From assembly GCF_037027445.1 (NCBI RefSeq), contig NZ_JBANDL010000002.1, positions 3,968,001 through 4,032,000 on the forward strand: DNA of 64,000 bases, written 5' to 3'. The notes under the pieces were generated by a model, which worked only from the letters and a program-made list of their open reading frames with translations, was not told the origin of the DNA and did no database searches. The translations under genes and the position numbers were made by a program. Position 1 is the stretch's first letter; every line of letters begins with the position of its first letter. This DNA is from Lysobacter firmicutimachus. Lineage in GTDB: Bacteria; Pseudomonadota; Gammaproteobacteria; Xanthomonadales; Xanthomonadaceae. Shown in pieces: positions 44,301-51,805 of the stretch.

Positions 44301-46051
44301 GCGAAACCTTCGCCCTGGGCCGGCTGACCGCGCTGCGCACCGAAGGCACCGAGCTGAAGTACTGCTACGACCGCTACGGCCAGTTGGTGCGCAAGGTGCA
44401 GGTGGTCGACAGCAAGTCGTTCACGCTGCGCTATGCGTATACGACCTCCGGCCAGGTGCGCACGATCACCTACCCGGACAACGCCGTCGTCGACTACGTC
44501 CGCAACACCCTGGACCAGGTCACCGAAGTGGGCGTCAAGCCGGCCGGCGGCGTGCGCACGGTGCTGCTCAACGGCATCGCCTACGAGCCCTTCGGCCCGG
44601 CCACCGGCTGGACCTACGGCAATGGCCGCAGCCTGGCCCGCAGCTACGACCTGGACTACCGCGCCAAGACGATTCACGACAATGCCGACGGCGGCCTGTC
44701 GCTGGGCTACGGCTACAACGAAGTCGGCGAACTGACCGAGCTCAAGGACGGCCTGCAAAGCGCCGTGCTGGCCAAGTACGACTACGACAACCTGGGCCGG
44801 CTCAAGATCACCCGCGACGGCCCCAGCAACACCCCGATCGAAACCTACGGCTACGATGCCACCGGCAACCGCACCAGCCTGCTGCACGCCGGCACCACCA
44901 CCACCTACACCTATCCGACCACCAGCCATCGCCTGACCAACGTCGGCGGCGTTGCCCGCGGCTACAACGCGGTCGGCAACACCACCAGCATCGGCGGCAC
45001 CGCCAAGGAGTTCGTCTACAACGGCAACGACCGCATGAGCCAGGTCAAGCTGGCCGGCGTGGTCAACCGCAGCTACCGCTACAATGCCAAGGGCGAACGC
45101 GTCGCGGCCACCAACGGCGCCAGCGGCCCGGTCGCGGTCTACACCCTGTACGACGAAGCCGGCCACTGGCTGGGCGACTACGACGCCAACGGCGCGACCA
45201 AGCAGCAGGCCGTCTGGCTGGGCGAGTCCCCGGTCGGCGTCCTCGCCGGCGCCGGCAGCGCGCAGAAACTGCACTACGTCCAACCCGATCACCTCGGCAC
45301 CCCGCGCACGGTGATCGACGCCACCCGCAACGTCGCCATCTGGTCCTGGAACGCCAAGGGCGAAGCCTTCGGCAACGACACCCCCAACCAGGATCCCGAC
45401 CAGGACGGCACCGCGTTCGTATTCGACCTGCGCTTCCCGGGCCAGCGGTATGACGCGGCTACGGGGCTGAATTACAACTACTTCCGGGACTACGATGCAG
45501 CTAGCGGCAGGTATGTGCAGAGTGATCCGATTGGGTTGGGCGGCGGGTCAAGCACCTACAGCTATACAAAATCGAATCCGAGGAACAGTAGCGATCCGCT
45601 GGGTCTGATCGTAAAAGTGGTGAGCTCAAACAAGCGCGAAACTCGGATTCTCCAAAGAGCGTACGCAAAGCTCACAAGCACCGCTCACGGGCAACAAATC
45701 TGTTCAGCCCTTGAAAAGTCCCCACTAATTTATGAAATCCGAGCAGTCCATCACGATGCGTACTATTGCCTTCCTGGGAATAACGCACCGAAATGTCACG
45801 GCAATGAGAGAACTATTTACATTGACCCCAATAACAACTTGAAGCTACCCACAGCCAACGGTCTACAGGTAGCTCCAAAGGCAGTGGTGCTCGGGCATGA
45901 ATTCGGCCACGCAGCGGGAACACTGGATGACGGCCCGAACCAAATGAACAACGTAATAAATCACGAAAACAAGATTCGGCAACAACTCAACCTCCCTGCC
46001 AGAACCTCCTATCCCGTCCAGCAGATCATCTGGGTACCCGGAACAGAATGA
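41306..46051 (+). CDS. RHS-repeat polymorphic toxin with C-terminal HEFGH metalloprotease tip
   Basis: A 1,581-residue protein. The N terminus is exported (LLTVAVAYSLSHGALAQ), not a VgrG/PAAR type. After an N-terminal part with clustered cysteines, many YD repeats follow (NGYQTRFV, YLYDQYGRLDRI, YDALGRPKTI and others) up to the RHS core motif YDAATGLNYNYFRDYDAASG, then PIGLGGGSSTY and the cut-site-like SDPLGL near 1430. The last ~148 residues are a lower-GC variable tip with VLGHEFGHAAG (HEFGH at 1531-1535) and VINHENKIRQQLNLP, resembling M91/NleD-like zinc metalloprotease toxins. The stop overlaps the next gene. Probably an exported contact toxin. Confidence 0.85.
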   Translation: MPSKFPLSPHRASDARTASARSSIARSLLTVAVAYSLSHGALAQESGNKWKIVDPTGQATEYNTQQEAVDAIKELPAPSPDWEGAYLFVEQIKSAKIDPDGNALITYWMGKDQPSDPDWTYGSGLGSGYLTEAEAVAKMNEMMDASSPSCAPSAQSVPLGDWTEAQPGYEGRSEVRMYSRTVRAGENCATTVDFGPTQFARQRRIMCPIGYTEWNDDYEACVNTEITATVSGKVSSCEAAAIMGMVGNPCDVKTGEKFETEQDFDLGWIAFVRYYHSGSSMNNGGFGPGWAHSHSTRLAVSGATIGLIEANGYQTRFVQNGSSYFAADDSGDRLTAVSGGWSLYRGDSTVQFDALGRMSGVAFEDGSSLSYLYDQYGRLDRIVHSSGRSVQLHYADLSSDAEIVSISSAGSNLASYTYLYQDPEYPTLGTVKTATYADGKTRTYHYEDARFFGHLTGISGEDNVRFSTFAYDAKGRVVSSVHAGDNDGVSLVYSATGGAVVTDSLGNQENYGLSAVSGALPRKISGVTDSRGQVSQTFYDAATDFRRRLDTVTDRNGTQTKHSYAEANDPVTGQPARTHTVKEAVGLPQERTSLERRDIAANRTVLTQLGNRETRIVRNARLQPVTVTVRDTTTNQTRTTAYAYCEAADVAAANSSCPTLGLLKSVDGPRSDVNDVVTYQYYGSDDSTCATQPALCTYRKGDLRKTIDALGRATEILGYDPQGRPLSILDANGVVTDYEYHPRGWLAATKLRGADNSVETDDRITRMEYWPTGLLRRVTPPGGAYVTYNYDAAQRLTSVTDKAGNKLQYTLDKAGNRKQEDTQTPTGTVRQTLSRVFNSLGQLHQAKDAAAHATTFTYDADGNPDLTTDALGRISDQNHDPLNRLNRLLQDVNGLAVETKLAYNAFDQITQVTDPKGLNTVYAYNGFGDRTQLSSPDTGVTDYTYTPAGQLATKKDANDAVAHSYTYDALGRPKTISYGSGSNDVEYDYDTVNAVCAAGETFALGRLTALRTEGTELKYCYDRYGQLVRKVQVVDSKSFTLRYAYTTSGQVRTITYPDNAVVDYVRNTLDQVTEVGVKPAGGVRTVLLNGIAYEPFGPATGWTYGNGRSLARSYDLDYRAKTIHDNADGGLSLGYGYNEVGELTELKDGLQSAVLAKYDYDNLGRLKITRDGPSNTPIETYGYDATGNRTSLLHAGTTTTYTYPTTSHRLTNVGGVARGYNAVGNTTSIGGTAKEFVYNGNDRMSQVKLAGVVNRSYRYNAKGERVAATNGASGPVAVYTLYDEAGHWLGDYDANGATKQQAVWLGESPVGVLAGAGSAQKLHYVQPDHLGTPRTVIDATRNVAIWSWNAKGEAFGNDTPNQDPDQDGTAFVFDLRFPGQRYDAATGLNYNYFRDYDAASGRYVQSDPIGLGGGSSTYSYTKSNPRNSSDPLGLIVKVVSSNKRETRILQRAYAKLTSTAHGQQICSALEKSPLIYEIRAVHHDAYYCLPGNNAPKCHGNERTIYIDPNNNLKLPTANGLQVAPKAVVLGHEFGHAAGTLDDGPNQMNNVINHENKIRQQLNLPARTSYPVQQIIWVPGTE

Positions 46052-46491
46052 AAAACATCGTCACTTCGATAGCATTTTCGACCCTGGCTCTGCTCGGATG
46101 CTCTAAGCAGCAAGCCTTACCCACAACCGGCTCACCCGAGATTACAACCGAGCTAAAAGAAACAACGTCAACCGCTATAGGCACAGTCTATTTCTTCGGC
46201 TTCGATGTCCCACGAATAACGGGAATTCCTGAACAAGAAATGGAAAAGTATGGATGCAAATTCAAAATTAAAGAATCTGACCTACTTGCAGCCATGGCTC
46301 TATCTCAGCCCGATCCCCTTCCAAACTACAACGCCCTCGATGTGCGCGCGAAAATTTCGTTCCCAAACGGAGCCCTGTATATAGACCACCAAGGCGTGAT
46401 GAGTTGGGATGGGAAATTCTCGCTTATCGATAAAGCGAAGTTCAGCAAGGCCCTAACAGAACCAGAGCCTTGCTCACAGGCAAGTATCTAA
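46048..46491 (+). CDS. Lipoprotein, candidate immunity protein for the RHS tip
   Basis: A 147-residue lipoprotein starting at the ATG that overlaps the RHS stop (ATGA). The signal is IAFSTLALLGCSK with the lipobox LLGC near 15-18. The mature part is low-GC compared with the RHS core. Direct overlap with the toxin, periplasmic placement and small size make immunity the best inference; toxin tips that act in the periplasm are usually neutralised there. No family is recognised. Confidence 0.7.
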   Translation: MKNIVTSIAFSTLALLGCSKQQALPTTGSPEITTELKETTSTAIGTVYFFGFDVPRITGIPEQEMEKYGCKFKIKESDLLAAMALSQPDPLPNYNALDVRAKISFPNGALYIDHQGVMSWDGKFSLIDKAKFSKALTEPEPCSQASI

Positions 46492-46509
46492 GTAAGAACC
46501 AGCGAGTAG

Positions 46510-46568
46510 AACCGGGGCAGAGTGCCTTCCGCCTAGCTTTTTCGGAAGCCACTCTGACCCGGTTTTTT
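46510..46568. repeat. Island inverted repeat, copy 1
   Basis: AACCGGGGCAGAGTG at the left and CACTCTGACCCGGTTTTTT at the right, with a CCTTCCGCCTAGC-like middle. It can end plus-strand transcripts, here the immunity gene 19 bases upstream. Other copies are at 46805, 47306, 48114, 48821 and 49069. Confidence 0.85.
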
Positions 46569-46775
46569 GCTGGAAGTTTTTCGGCCACGGCCTTCGCTTG
46601 GTGCCGAAACGTGTTCGTTGAAGCGAAAGCGGAAGCTACGTCCTTCGCTCTCGATTTGCTGCGAGACGCTAGGACCGTCGTTGCCGCGTGCAAGCAAAGC
46701 AGTTGGACATCTCCCGACCTCGATGAGTTGCAGTACGCCGTGGGCGCGTTGGAGCGCGCGCTTTCCATGCATTAG
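46569..46775 (+). pseudogene. C-terminal fragment of an immunity-like gene
   Basis: In one frame this codes RNVFVEAKAEATSFALDL, then SWTSPDLDELQYAVGALERA before the stop, which matches the tail of the gene at 49158-49610 (RNVFA, then SGWTSPDLDELQNSADALER). There is no start codon and the N-terminal half is missing; the fragment begins right after repeat copy 1. It looks like a truncated duplicate. Confidence 0.65.
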
Positions 46776-46804
46776 TTCTCCGGCGGCCGCAAAAAATTTC
46801 CTCC

Positions 46805-46855
46805 GCGGCAGCACCTTCCGTCTAGACTTTTGGAACCGATCTGACCCGGTTTTCC
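46805..46855. repeat. Island inverted repeat, copy 2 (degenerate)
   Basis: The right half GATCTGACCCGGTTTTCC is kept, but the left arm is shortened (CGGCAGCACCTTCCGTCTAG). It follows the fragment at 46569-46775. Confidence 0.65.
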
Positions 46856-46945
46856 ACAAGACAGATTAGCCTTGTTTAGCCAATATCGTTGAAGGACGCC
46901 GGGAGACAGAACTCCGCGCGGCAATCACTCTATCCGGATTTTTAA

Positions 46946-47188
46946 ATGACCCCTTTGTCGGAGTTTGAAATAGCGCCGTTTAGCGATCTGGACTATGCAG
47001 GCATGTCGGTAGAAATCCGCTACAGGGGAATCCCCGTTGCTCAGCTCAATAGAGACAAGGGCTTGGACGCATGCGAACTGATAATTCCATCGAGGTTCTC
47101 GCCCGCGGACGCAGCCTTTGAGCTGCCTCTCGATGCCTTCTTGGAGGCGCTGAATTCCGCAAAATCGCTGATGCTCGAGTTGAACTAG
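46946..47188 (+). CDS. Small hypothetical protein, candidate orphan immunity
   Basis: An 80-residue acidic protein (SEFEIAPFSDLDYAGMSVEI, VAQLNRDKGLDACEL). No signal or membrane span. It belongs to the run of small low-GC genes bounded by the repeats. Family not recognised; immunity is inferred only from position. Confidence 0.55.
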   Translation: MTPLSEFEIAPFSDLDYAGMSVEIRYRGIPVAQLNRDKGLDACELIIPSRFSPADAAFELPLDAFLEALNSAKSLMLELN

Positions 47189-47234
47189 TCGAACGCCCCG
47201 TACGCCGTCGCTGCTTGAAGCAAGGACGACTGGA

Positions 47235-47305
47235 ATGCAATATCGCAAGGCCTTATAGCATCGCGCAGGCAAGCACGACCCGATCGCCCTGATCAGCAAC
47301 AGGCT
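47235..47305 (+). pseudogene. N-terminal fragment of a DUF6881-type gene
   Basis: ATGCAATATCGCAAGGCC, then TTATAGCATCGCGCAGGCAA, is nearly the same as the start of the intact gene at 50592 (GTGCAATATCTCAAGGCC, then CTATGGCATCGCGCAGGCAA). TGG has become TAG, and the copy stops after about 20 codons (ATCAGCAAC), where repeat copy 3 begins. So a duplicate was cut off at a repeat. Confidence 0.72.
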
Positions 47306-47367
47306 AAAACCGGGTCAGAGCACCTTTCCACCCAGATCCGTCAGAAAGTCGCTCCGACCTGGTTCTT
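47306..47367. repeat. Island inverted repeat, copy 3
   Basis: AAAACCGGGTCAGAGCACCT at the left and GCTCCGACCTGGTTCTT at the right. It directly adjoins the DUF6881 fragment. Confidence 0.8.
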
Positions 47368-47404
47368 AGTGGAACGTCGCCAACGGCTATAGGAGCAAAT
47401 AATC

Positions 47405-48073
47405 ATGATGATTGTTAAACCCGTATCGCTTTCTCTTATAGTCGCCGCTTCTATTACGAATTCGTATGCCAGCTCTGTACTGACAGCGAAGGAAGCTGCT
47501 GCTCTCGCGGAGGCCCCCGGAATCACGTCATGGCATACGGAAATCATTCGCGCATCGCCCACCAAAGAAGTCGTCTTCGTTACATACCAGCCTCCCCAGC
47601 CCGTGGGAACAGATTCCTGCAAACTGATGAGAAACGAGTTCGTTGCAGTCGGTACGGAGAAAGGTTTCAAGACGATACCTATGGCGCAAAAAACCATGCT
47701 CGCGCTACGCCCTTGCGGCGGTATCGACGTATCGGAATTTCGCCAACTGCATGGAAAGGCTCACGACTTGCAACCAGACAAACTCGTGCCCGTACTCCGT
47801 AAAGCAGTTCCGGCCTTCGGTGGCCAAGGTTCAAACGTGAAGTTCGGGTCCGCCTCATTGCGCGATGCATTCAACCGACTGTCCAAGTCCGATCTGGCGC
47901 GTTTTTCCGTACGCCCTTCTCGGGAGTTGACCGCGATCTTCTACTCCAAAGAGACACGACCCGATCTGATCTCCGTTAGAGTGAAGACTAATAGTTCGGA
48001 GGTCTTCGTCGATCTCTCGAATGGCCCGGATCAAACAACGACCAGCGCCAAGAAACGAACCGCCACGAATTAG
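47405..48073 (+). CDS. Exported hypothetical protein
   Basis: A 222-residue protein with a signal peptide (VSLSLIVAASITNSYAS). The remainder is mixed helix and strand with a few cysteines (DSCKL, LRPCGGIDV). AGGAG lies about ten bases before the start; ATGs at 47405 and 47408. It sits between repeat copies 3 and 4 and is likely periplasmic, which would suit an immunity protein. No family recognised. Confidence 0.65.
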   Translation: MMIVKPVSLSLIVAASITNSYASSVLTAKEAAALAEAPGITSWHTEIIRASPTKEVVFVTYQPPQPVGTDSCKLMRNEFVAVGTEKGFKTIPMAQKTMLALRPCGGIDVSEFRQLHGKAHDLQPDKLVPVLRKAVPAFGGQGSNVKFGSASLRDAFNRLSKSDLARFSVRPSRELTAIFYSKETRPDLISVRVKTNSSEVFVDLSNGPDQTTTSAKKRTATN

Positions 48074-48113
48074 CCCTAGAAACAAACAACCGGGCCAAAA
48101 ACCGAGCCTGAGA

Positions 48114-48175
48114 AAATCGGGCCAGGGTACCTTTCCACCTGGATCGGTCGGAAAGCCGCTCTGACCCGGTTCTTG
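48114..48175. repeat. Island inverted repeat, copy 4
   Basis: AAATCGGGCCAGGGTACCTT at the left and GCCGCTCTGACCCGGTTCTT at the right. It lies 41 bases past the exported protein's stop and would work as its terminator. Confidence 0.8.
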
Positions 48176-48253
48176 CCATTACGCCACGATGCCTGCGTTC
48201 AGCGTTTCGGCGTGGAATATTGCGAGACTGCTTGAAAGGGTGGACCGACGGGA

Positions 48254-48787
48254 ATGCGAATGCAATTCATCAAGTACATCGTGATAGGTGCCGTGTTGCT
48301 CCTGCCTGGATGCGCCAAGCCTACCCCTGATAATCAGGAGGTTAAGGGTGAGCAGTCAGCGAGCACCCGCCTGACAAACAGGGAGTTGCTTTCGACGAGC
48401 CTATATCCGCTGAGCACGCATTATGGAGTGTGCCTAAGGGACGCGGGCGTCGTTCGCGGTGCGCTTCGTAATGGTATGCGCGGTTATCCCACGGCTGGCG
48501 AATTGTCGGCTTACGGCGCGGAGTTGAAAATTGCTGTTGGCAAATTCGGCACTGAGCCGAACTCAACGTCAGAAAGGATTGTCTCCTCCCCAGGGCGGAC
48601 GGTGCATGTGATTCAAACAGAAGGGAAGCGCAGCCTTTTGGTGTCCGATTTCGATGACTCTGGCAACATGGTCAGTGTTGAGTTCGAAAGCGCTGATCCC
48701 AAGGGATATGGCGCCGCATTAAGCCTAGCCAATAATGTAGTTGCATTCAGTCTGACACCTGCTTCCATTGAGGCAGGACTTCAGTAA
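48254..48787 (+). CDS. Hypothetical lipoprotein, candidate immunity
   Basis: A 177-residue lipoprotein with a signal YIVIGAVLLLPGC ending in the lipobox LPGC near 17-20. The rest is unrecognised. ATGs at 48254 and 48260 are both possible. It lies between repeat copies 4 and 5 and shares the array's lower GC. Immunity is inferred from context and lipoprotein nature. Confidence 0.68.
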   Translation: MRMQFIKYIVIGAVLLLPGCAKPTPDNQEVKGEQSASTRLTNRELLSTSLYPLSTHYGVCLRDAGVVRGALRNGMRGYPTAGELSAYGAELKIAVGKFGTEPNSTSERIVSSPGRTVHVIQTEGKRSLLVSDFDDSGNMVSVEFESADPKGYGAALSLANNVVAFSLTPASIEAGLQ

Positions 48788-48820
48788 GCTTAACCCGTGT
48801 AAGGCGGAATGAATTCGGCT

Positions 48821-48881
48821 AAAACCGGGCCAGAGCATCTTTCCCCCCAGATCCGTCAGAAGCCGCTCTGACCCGGTTCCT
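48821..48881. repeat. Island inverted repeat, copy 5
   Basis: AAAACCGGGCCAGAGCATCT at the left and GCCGCTCTGACCCGGTTCC at the right, the best-matched copy with copy 4. Confidence 0.82.
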
Positions 48882-48972
48882 ACGGTTGAGTGAGCTGTGG
48901 CCGTAGATTGAAGGCGGTCTCCGGCATAGGCTTGGGGCGCACGACCCGCCCTCCACCACGCCGGAGACCGTA

Positions 48973-49068
48973 ATGAAAGAAGTCGAAACGCTCGGCCGGA
49001 TGGCCATCGAGTCTCGGGCGCGAGCCGACGTACTCGAGTTGGTTGTCATAGCGCTCATTAAGAGCAGA
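48973..49068 (+). pseudogene. Short N-terminal gene fragment
   Basis: ATG opens MKEVETLGRMAIESRARADV, then LELVVIALIKSR, and then runs into repeat copy 6, which supplies the next codons up to a chance stop at 49161. The helical 32-residue head looks like the start of a longer protein whose remainder was lost at the repeat. No intact copy was seen in the window. Confidence 0.4.
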
Positions 49069-49130
49069 AAGCCGGGCCAGAGCAACTTTCCGTCTAGACA
49101 TATCGGAGACCGCTCCGGCCCGGCTCTTTT
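49069..49130. repeat. Island inverted repeat, copy 6
   Basis: AAAGCCGGGCCAGAGCAACT at the left and CGCTCCGGCCCGGCTCTTTT at the right; compensating changes keep the stem paired. Confidence 0.8.
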
Positions 49131-49157
49131 GACTGCACATCCAGCGACAGATCAGCA

Positions 49158-49610
49158 ATGAACGTCCATTTGATCGTCGGCGCCCCCACCATAGAAGCCC
49201 ACGCATCACGACCGGTGCTGGGCCGCATCCATATATCAATGGACGGAACGGACTTTCCAAGCTCGAACTGGAGCGACTTCGTTGTAGTCGTTCTAGGGTG
49301 GTGGCTAAGAGCCGTTTGCAACTTGACCGCTGAAGACCGTAAGCGGGAGATCGTGAATTTCATGGAAGGGCCATACAGCTTGGAGATCGAGAAGGAAGCC
49401 GGCTGTATTCTCCGCAGGGCTTTGACCGGGGATGGACGACGAAACGTGTTCGCTTAAGCGGAAGCGGATGCCGCGTCTTTAGTTAGCGATTTGCTGAAGC
49501 GTGCCAAGGCTGTCCTCGCCGCGCGCAGGGAAAGCGGCTGGACATCTCCCGACCTCGACGAGTTACAGAACTCTGCTGACGCACTGGAACGCGCGTTTGC
49601 CATGCAATGA
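49158..49610 (+). pseudogene. Immunity-like gene interrupted by one stop codon
   Basis: The frame 49158-49610 (151 codons) is open except for TAA at 49455-49457. The first 99 codons (MNVHLIVGAPTIEAHASRPV and on) end in RNVFA; the rest continues in the same frame as AEADAASLVSDLL, then SGWTSPDLDELQNSADALER. In the partial copy at 46.6 kb the same position is GAA, so this is a single G-to-T nonsense change. The shortened 99-residue product might still be made. Confidence 0.65.
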
Positions 49611-49689
49611 CTCTCAGGCCCCGGCGAACGCGCAACTTTACTGAACTGATCAAGGCGTTTTTTGTTCAAACTTGCGGAAAACGCCCTCG

Positions 49690-49989
49690 ATGGGCCTTCC
49701 AGAAATGAGTACCGATCAAATCACTATCAACTTCGGAGACGAGCACGACGATGCTCTTAGGGACGCGCTTAGGGCAGTCTTTATCGAAAATCAAGCGATC
49801 CTCCTTGACGCGTCGTGGGGGATGGGCGGCTCGCAGCAACTCGAAACGCTCAAGGTAAGGCTAGGAGAGGTCCTAGTTACGATCGAGTCCGAAACATACA
49901 TAGGACTTACCATCACAGGCCCGACCTCGACCGTTGAAATGCTTGTCGAAGAGGCCCGGGCCAAGCTCAACTACTCGCAGCACCATTAG
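49690..49989 (+). CDS. Small hypothetical protein, candidate immunity
   Basis: A 99-residue acidic protein (ITINFGDEHDDALRDALRAV then LLDASWGMGGSQQLETLKVR, and IGLTITGPTSTVEMLVEEAR). An ATG at 49705 (MSTDQITIN) is an equally good start. The pattern of a strand-helix followed by LTITGP is seen in small proteins near polymorphic toxins, but I cannot name the family. Confidence 0.62.
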   Translation: MGLPEMSTDQITINFGDEHDDALRDALRAVFIENQAILLDASWGMGGSQQLETLKVRLGEVLVTIESETYIGLTITGPTSTVEMLVEEARAKLNYSQHH

Positions 49990-50059
49990 ACCGGTCATCA
50001 ACGTCTCGCCAGGGACGTATAGACCTTGACTGAATTTCCCTCGCGCCCCGAAAATCAAT

Positions 50060-50488
50060 ATGAATGACACAAGGGTTCTGCACACGGTAGCGATCTACCT
50101 AAAAGGCGATGATTTGGTTCCAGAAGAGTTGAATGCACGGATAGGTACTGAAGCAGATGAGTCGCACAGGCGCGGGGACAATTACATCTCAGCGAACGGA
50201 AGGGAGATCACCCGGCGCACAGGCCTCTGGAAGCTGAGCAGAACCGAGAAGTCGACAGTAGATTTACCGGCATTGCTGAAGCAGCTCACTTCTGAACTTT
50301 CGGTCAAGAATGCCGGCCTCTCCGACCTCCCCGGAGTCGAAGAGGCCTTTGTGGATGTCTTCATTGCGCAGGCCGCTGACGCCGGCGGCGGCGGAACGAG
50401 CGAGTTCGAGATCGACTCTTCATCAATTGCGGAGCTTGGCAAACTTGGCCTGCCGATCCGCTTCACGATTGCGATTATTCGTGACTAG
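50060..50488 (+). CDS. DUF4279-family protein
   Basis: A 142-residue protein. VAIYLKGDDLVPEELNARIG, ADESHRRGDNYIS, then GLWKLSRTEKSTVDLPALL is the DUF4279 pattern: a strand, G/LTP-like SHRRGD, and a GLW strand. DUF4279 proteins are frequent in toxin-immunity loci and are widely considered candidate immunity proteins, although direct proof is limited. Start ATG at 50060. Confidence 0.78.
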   Translation: MNDTRVLHTVAIYLKGDDLVPEELNARIGTEADESHRRGDNYISANGREITRRTGLWKLSRTEKSTVDLPALLKQLTSELSVKNAGLSDLPGVEEAFVDVFIAQAADAGGGGTSEFEIDSSSIAELGKLGLPIRFTIAIIRD

Positions 50489-50591
50489 CACCGCCGCCCC
50501 TTGGCGTTACTGGATGATCTTCGAAACATCAGTTGCAATGAACGACGGAAACCCATCCAGCCCCAGCAAAGCGTTAAGCAGGAACGGATGA

Positions 50592-50891
50592 GTGCAATAT
50601 CTCAAGGCCCTATGGCATCGCGCAGGCAAGCACGACCCGATCGTCCTGATCAGCGAACTGGACGACGAACGATACGAGGTCAGAAAGGTCGAGGTGTTCG
50701 CCGATGGCTTGCTTGGGTTTGCCGGCAAGCAGGCATCGGCCGGGGGCACTCGGCTTGGGGCCGAGCCTGTACCTGGCAATAGCGAGATCCTCGCCGAGAC
50801 TGAGTTTTCGCTGGAGCCGATAGGCCGCGAGGAATTCGAGAAGATATGGTCAGCCGCCCTATCAGGAGCCCGATGGCCAATTGAGTCGTAG
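50592..50891 (+). CDS. DUF6881-family protein
   Basis: A 99-residue protein from a GTG start: MQYLKALWHRAGKHDPIVLI, then SELDDERYEVRKVEVFADGL and EFSLEPIGREEFEKIW. SELDDERYEVRKVE is the family core. Members often sit in toxin or immunity gene clusters of proteobacteria and actinobacteria. A degenerate copy is at 47235. The 200 bases to the next gene hold nothing obvious. Confidence 0.78.
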   Translation: MQYLKALWHRAGKHDPIVLISELDDERYEVRKVEVFADGLLGFAGKQASAGGTRLGAEPVPGNSEILAETEFSLEPIGREEFEKIWSAALSGARWPIES

Positions 50892-51093
50892 GACGAAGAA
50901 GCCCCTCGCAGAGCCGGACATCGTCCATTCGCCTGAAGCCGGAACTGGGCGCGTCGCGATCGTCAACGGCATCTCCCTGCCCGACGACTCGGTTCGGACG
51001 GTACCCGTTTGTGGGTGGTCGCGGGCCAATGATGCCCCGCAGCGCGACCGGAGCCATCCAGATCGACCATCGCGGACCGGCCGGTGCGACCAC

Positions 51094-51339
51094 ATGACTA
51101 CCGATACCCTAGCCTGCTCTTCGCTGATCGAAGGCTTCATCTCGGGCCGCGACACAACGCTCGCGACCGCAAACCGCATCGAGGTGCTATTGGACCAGGC
51201 CTTTCCGGATGACGAATTCATCCAGGGGGTCGTGGTCGCGTTGGCCCGCTATCGTCCAGGTGGCCACGATTACACTTTGAATGAAACGACGATCCGCACG
51301 CTGCTGCTGCGGACTCAACGCTATCTGGCCTCGCTGTGA
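51094..51339 (+). CDS. Small hypothetical protein
   Basis: An 81-residue all-helical-looking protein, SLIEGFISGRDTTLATANRI, then EVLLDQAFPDDEFIQGVVVA and LARYRPGGHDYTLNE. The FPDDE-x-x-Q and YRPGG phrases look conserved. It may be an immunity-type protein by position. Start ATG at 51094. Confidence 0.6.
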   Translation: MTTDTLACSSLIEGFISGRDTTLATANRIEVLLDQAFPDDEFIQGVVVALARYRPGGHDYTLNETTIRTLLLRTQRYLASL

Positions 51340-51423
51340 TGGTGCTTGTGCCCAAGGCCGCGATGGTCAATCGAGGCGAGCCCAGGCCTGTCCGGTTGGC
51401 GCCCCTCTCATGGATGAACAAAG

Positions 51424-51654
51424 ATGACTACGACAGAACCTGACCACCCCTTCTTGCCCTGCCTTTGCTGCGGCTCGCTCGAAATCGACGAGCGCGGCGG
51501 GTACGAGATCTGCCGCCGCTGCAACTGGGAGGACGATCCGGTGCAGGCCGAGAATCCCGGCTTCGCGGGTGGGGCGAACGTCATGAGCCTGGAACAGGCC
51601 AGACGGGAATGGATGGGGCGCATCGATGCCGGCTGCGAATCGTCGAAGCACTAG
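51424..51654 (+). CDS. Cys-rich CPCC-family small protein
   Basis: A 76-residue protein with CLCCGSLEIDERGGYEICRR, then CNWEDDPVQAENPGFAGGAN. The C-x-CC, GGYEIC and C-x-WEDDP-Q pattern is that of the Cys-rich CPCC family, which probably binds zinc and is common in bacterial immunity loci. Start ATG at 51424. Confidence 0.82.
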   Translation: MTTTEPDHPFLPCLCCGSLEIDERGGYEICRRCNWEDDPVQAENPGFAGGANVMSLEQARREWMGRIDAGCESSKH

Positions 51655-51700
51655 CATCTTCGGCTTTTCCACTCTGATCGATCGGTACGGCCGTGAGTGA

Positions 51701-51805
51701 ATGAAGCAGGCGTTGGAACATCGCGCCCGCTTGCCGACGCGCGAGGACGATCCGGACGCGATGCGCGAGGCAGTGGTTGGCGATTCGAAGCAAGGTGGAC
51801 GATGA
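51701..51805 (+). CDS. 34-residue overlapping reading frame upstream of DUF4288 gene
   Basis: ATG at 51701 opens MKQALEHRARLPTREDDPDA, then MREAVVGDSKQGGR, and its stop overlaps the DUF4288 start (ATGA). It is in the same strand and could be a leader or a remnant. Too short to judge as a gene; listed because the overlap suggests coupling. Confidence 0.28.
   Translation: MKQALEHRARLPTREDDPDAMREAVVGDSKQGGR

Noticed and set aside
42818..45292. An 824-codon minus-strand open frame within the RHS gene
   Set aside because: It is a shadow of the YD repeats on the other strand, rich in Val/Gly/Ala repeats with no known pattern.
46510..49130. The island repeats as a CRISPR array
   Set aside because: Spacing between repeats is irregular (hundreds of bases) and the intervals hold genes or gene fragments; no cas genes are present.
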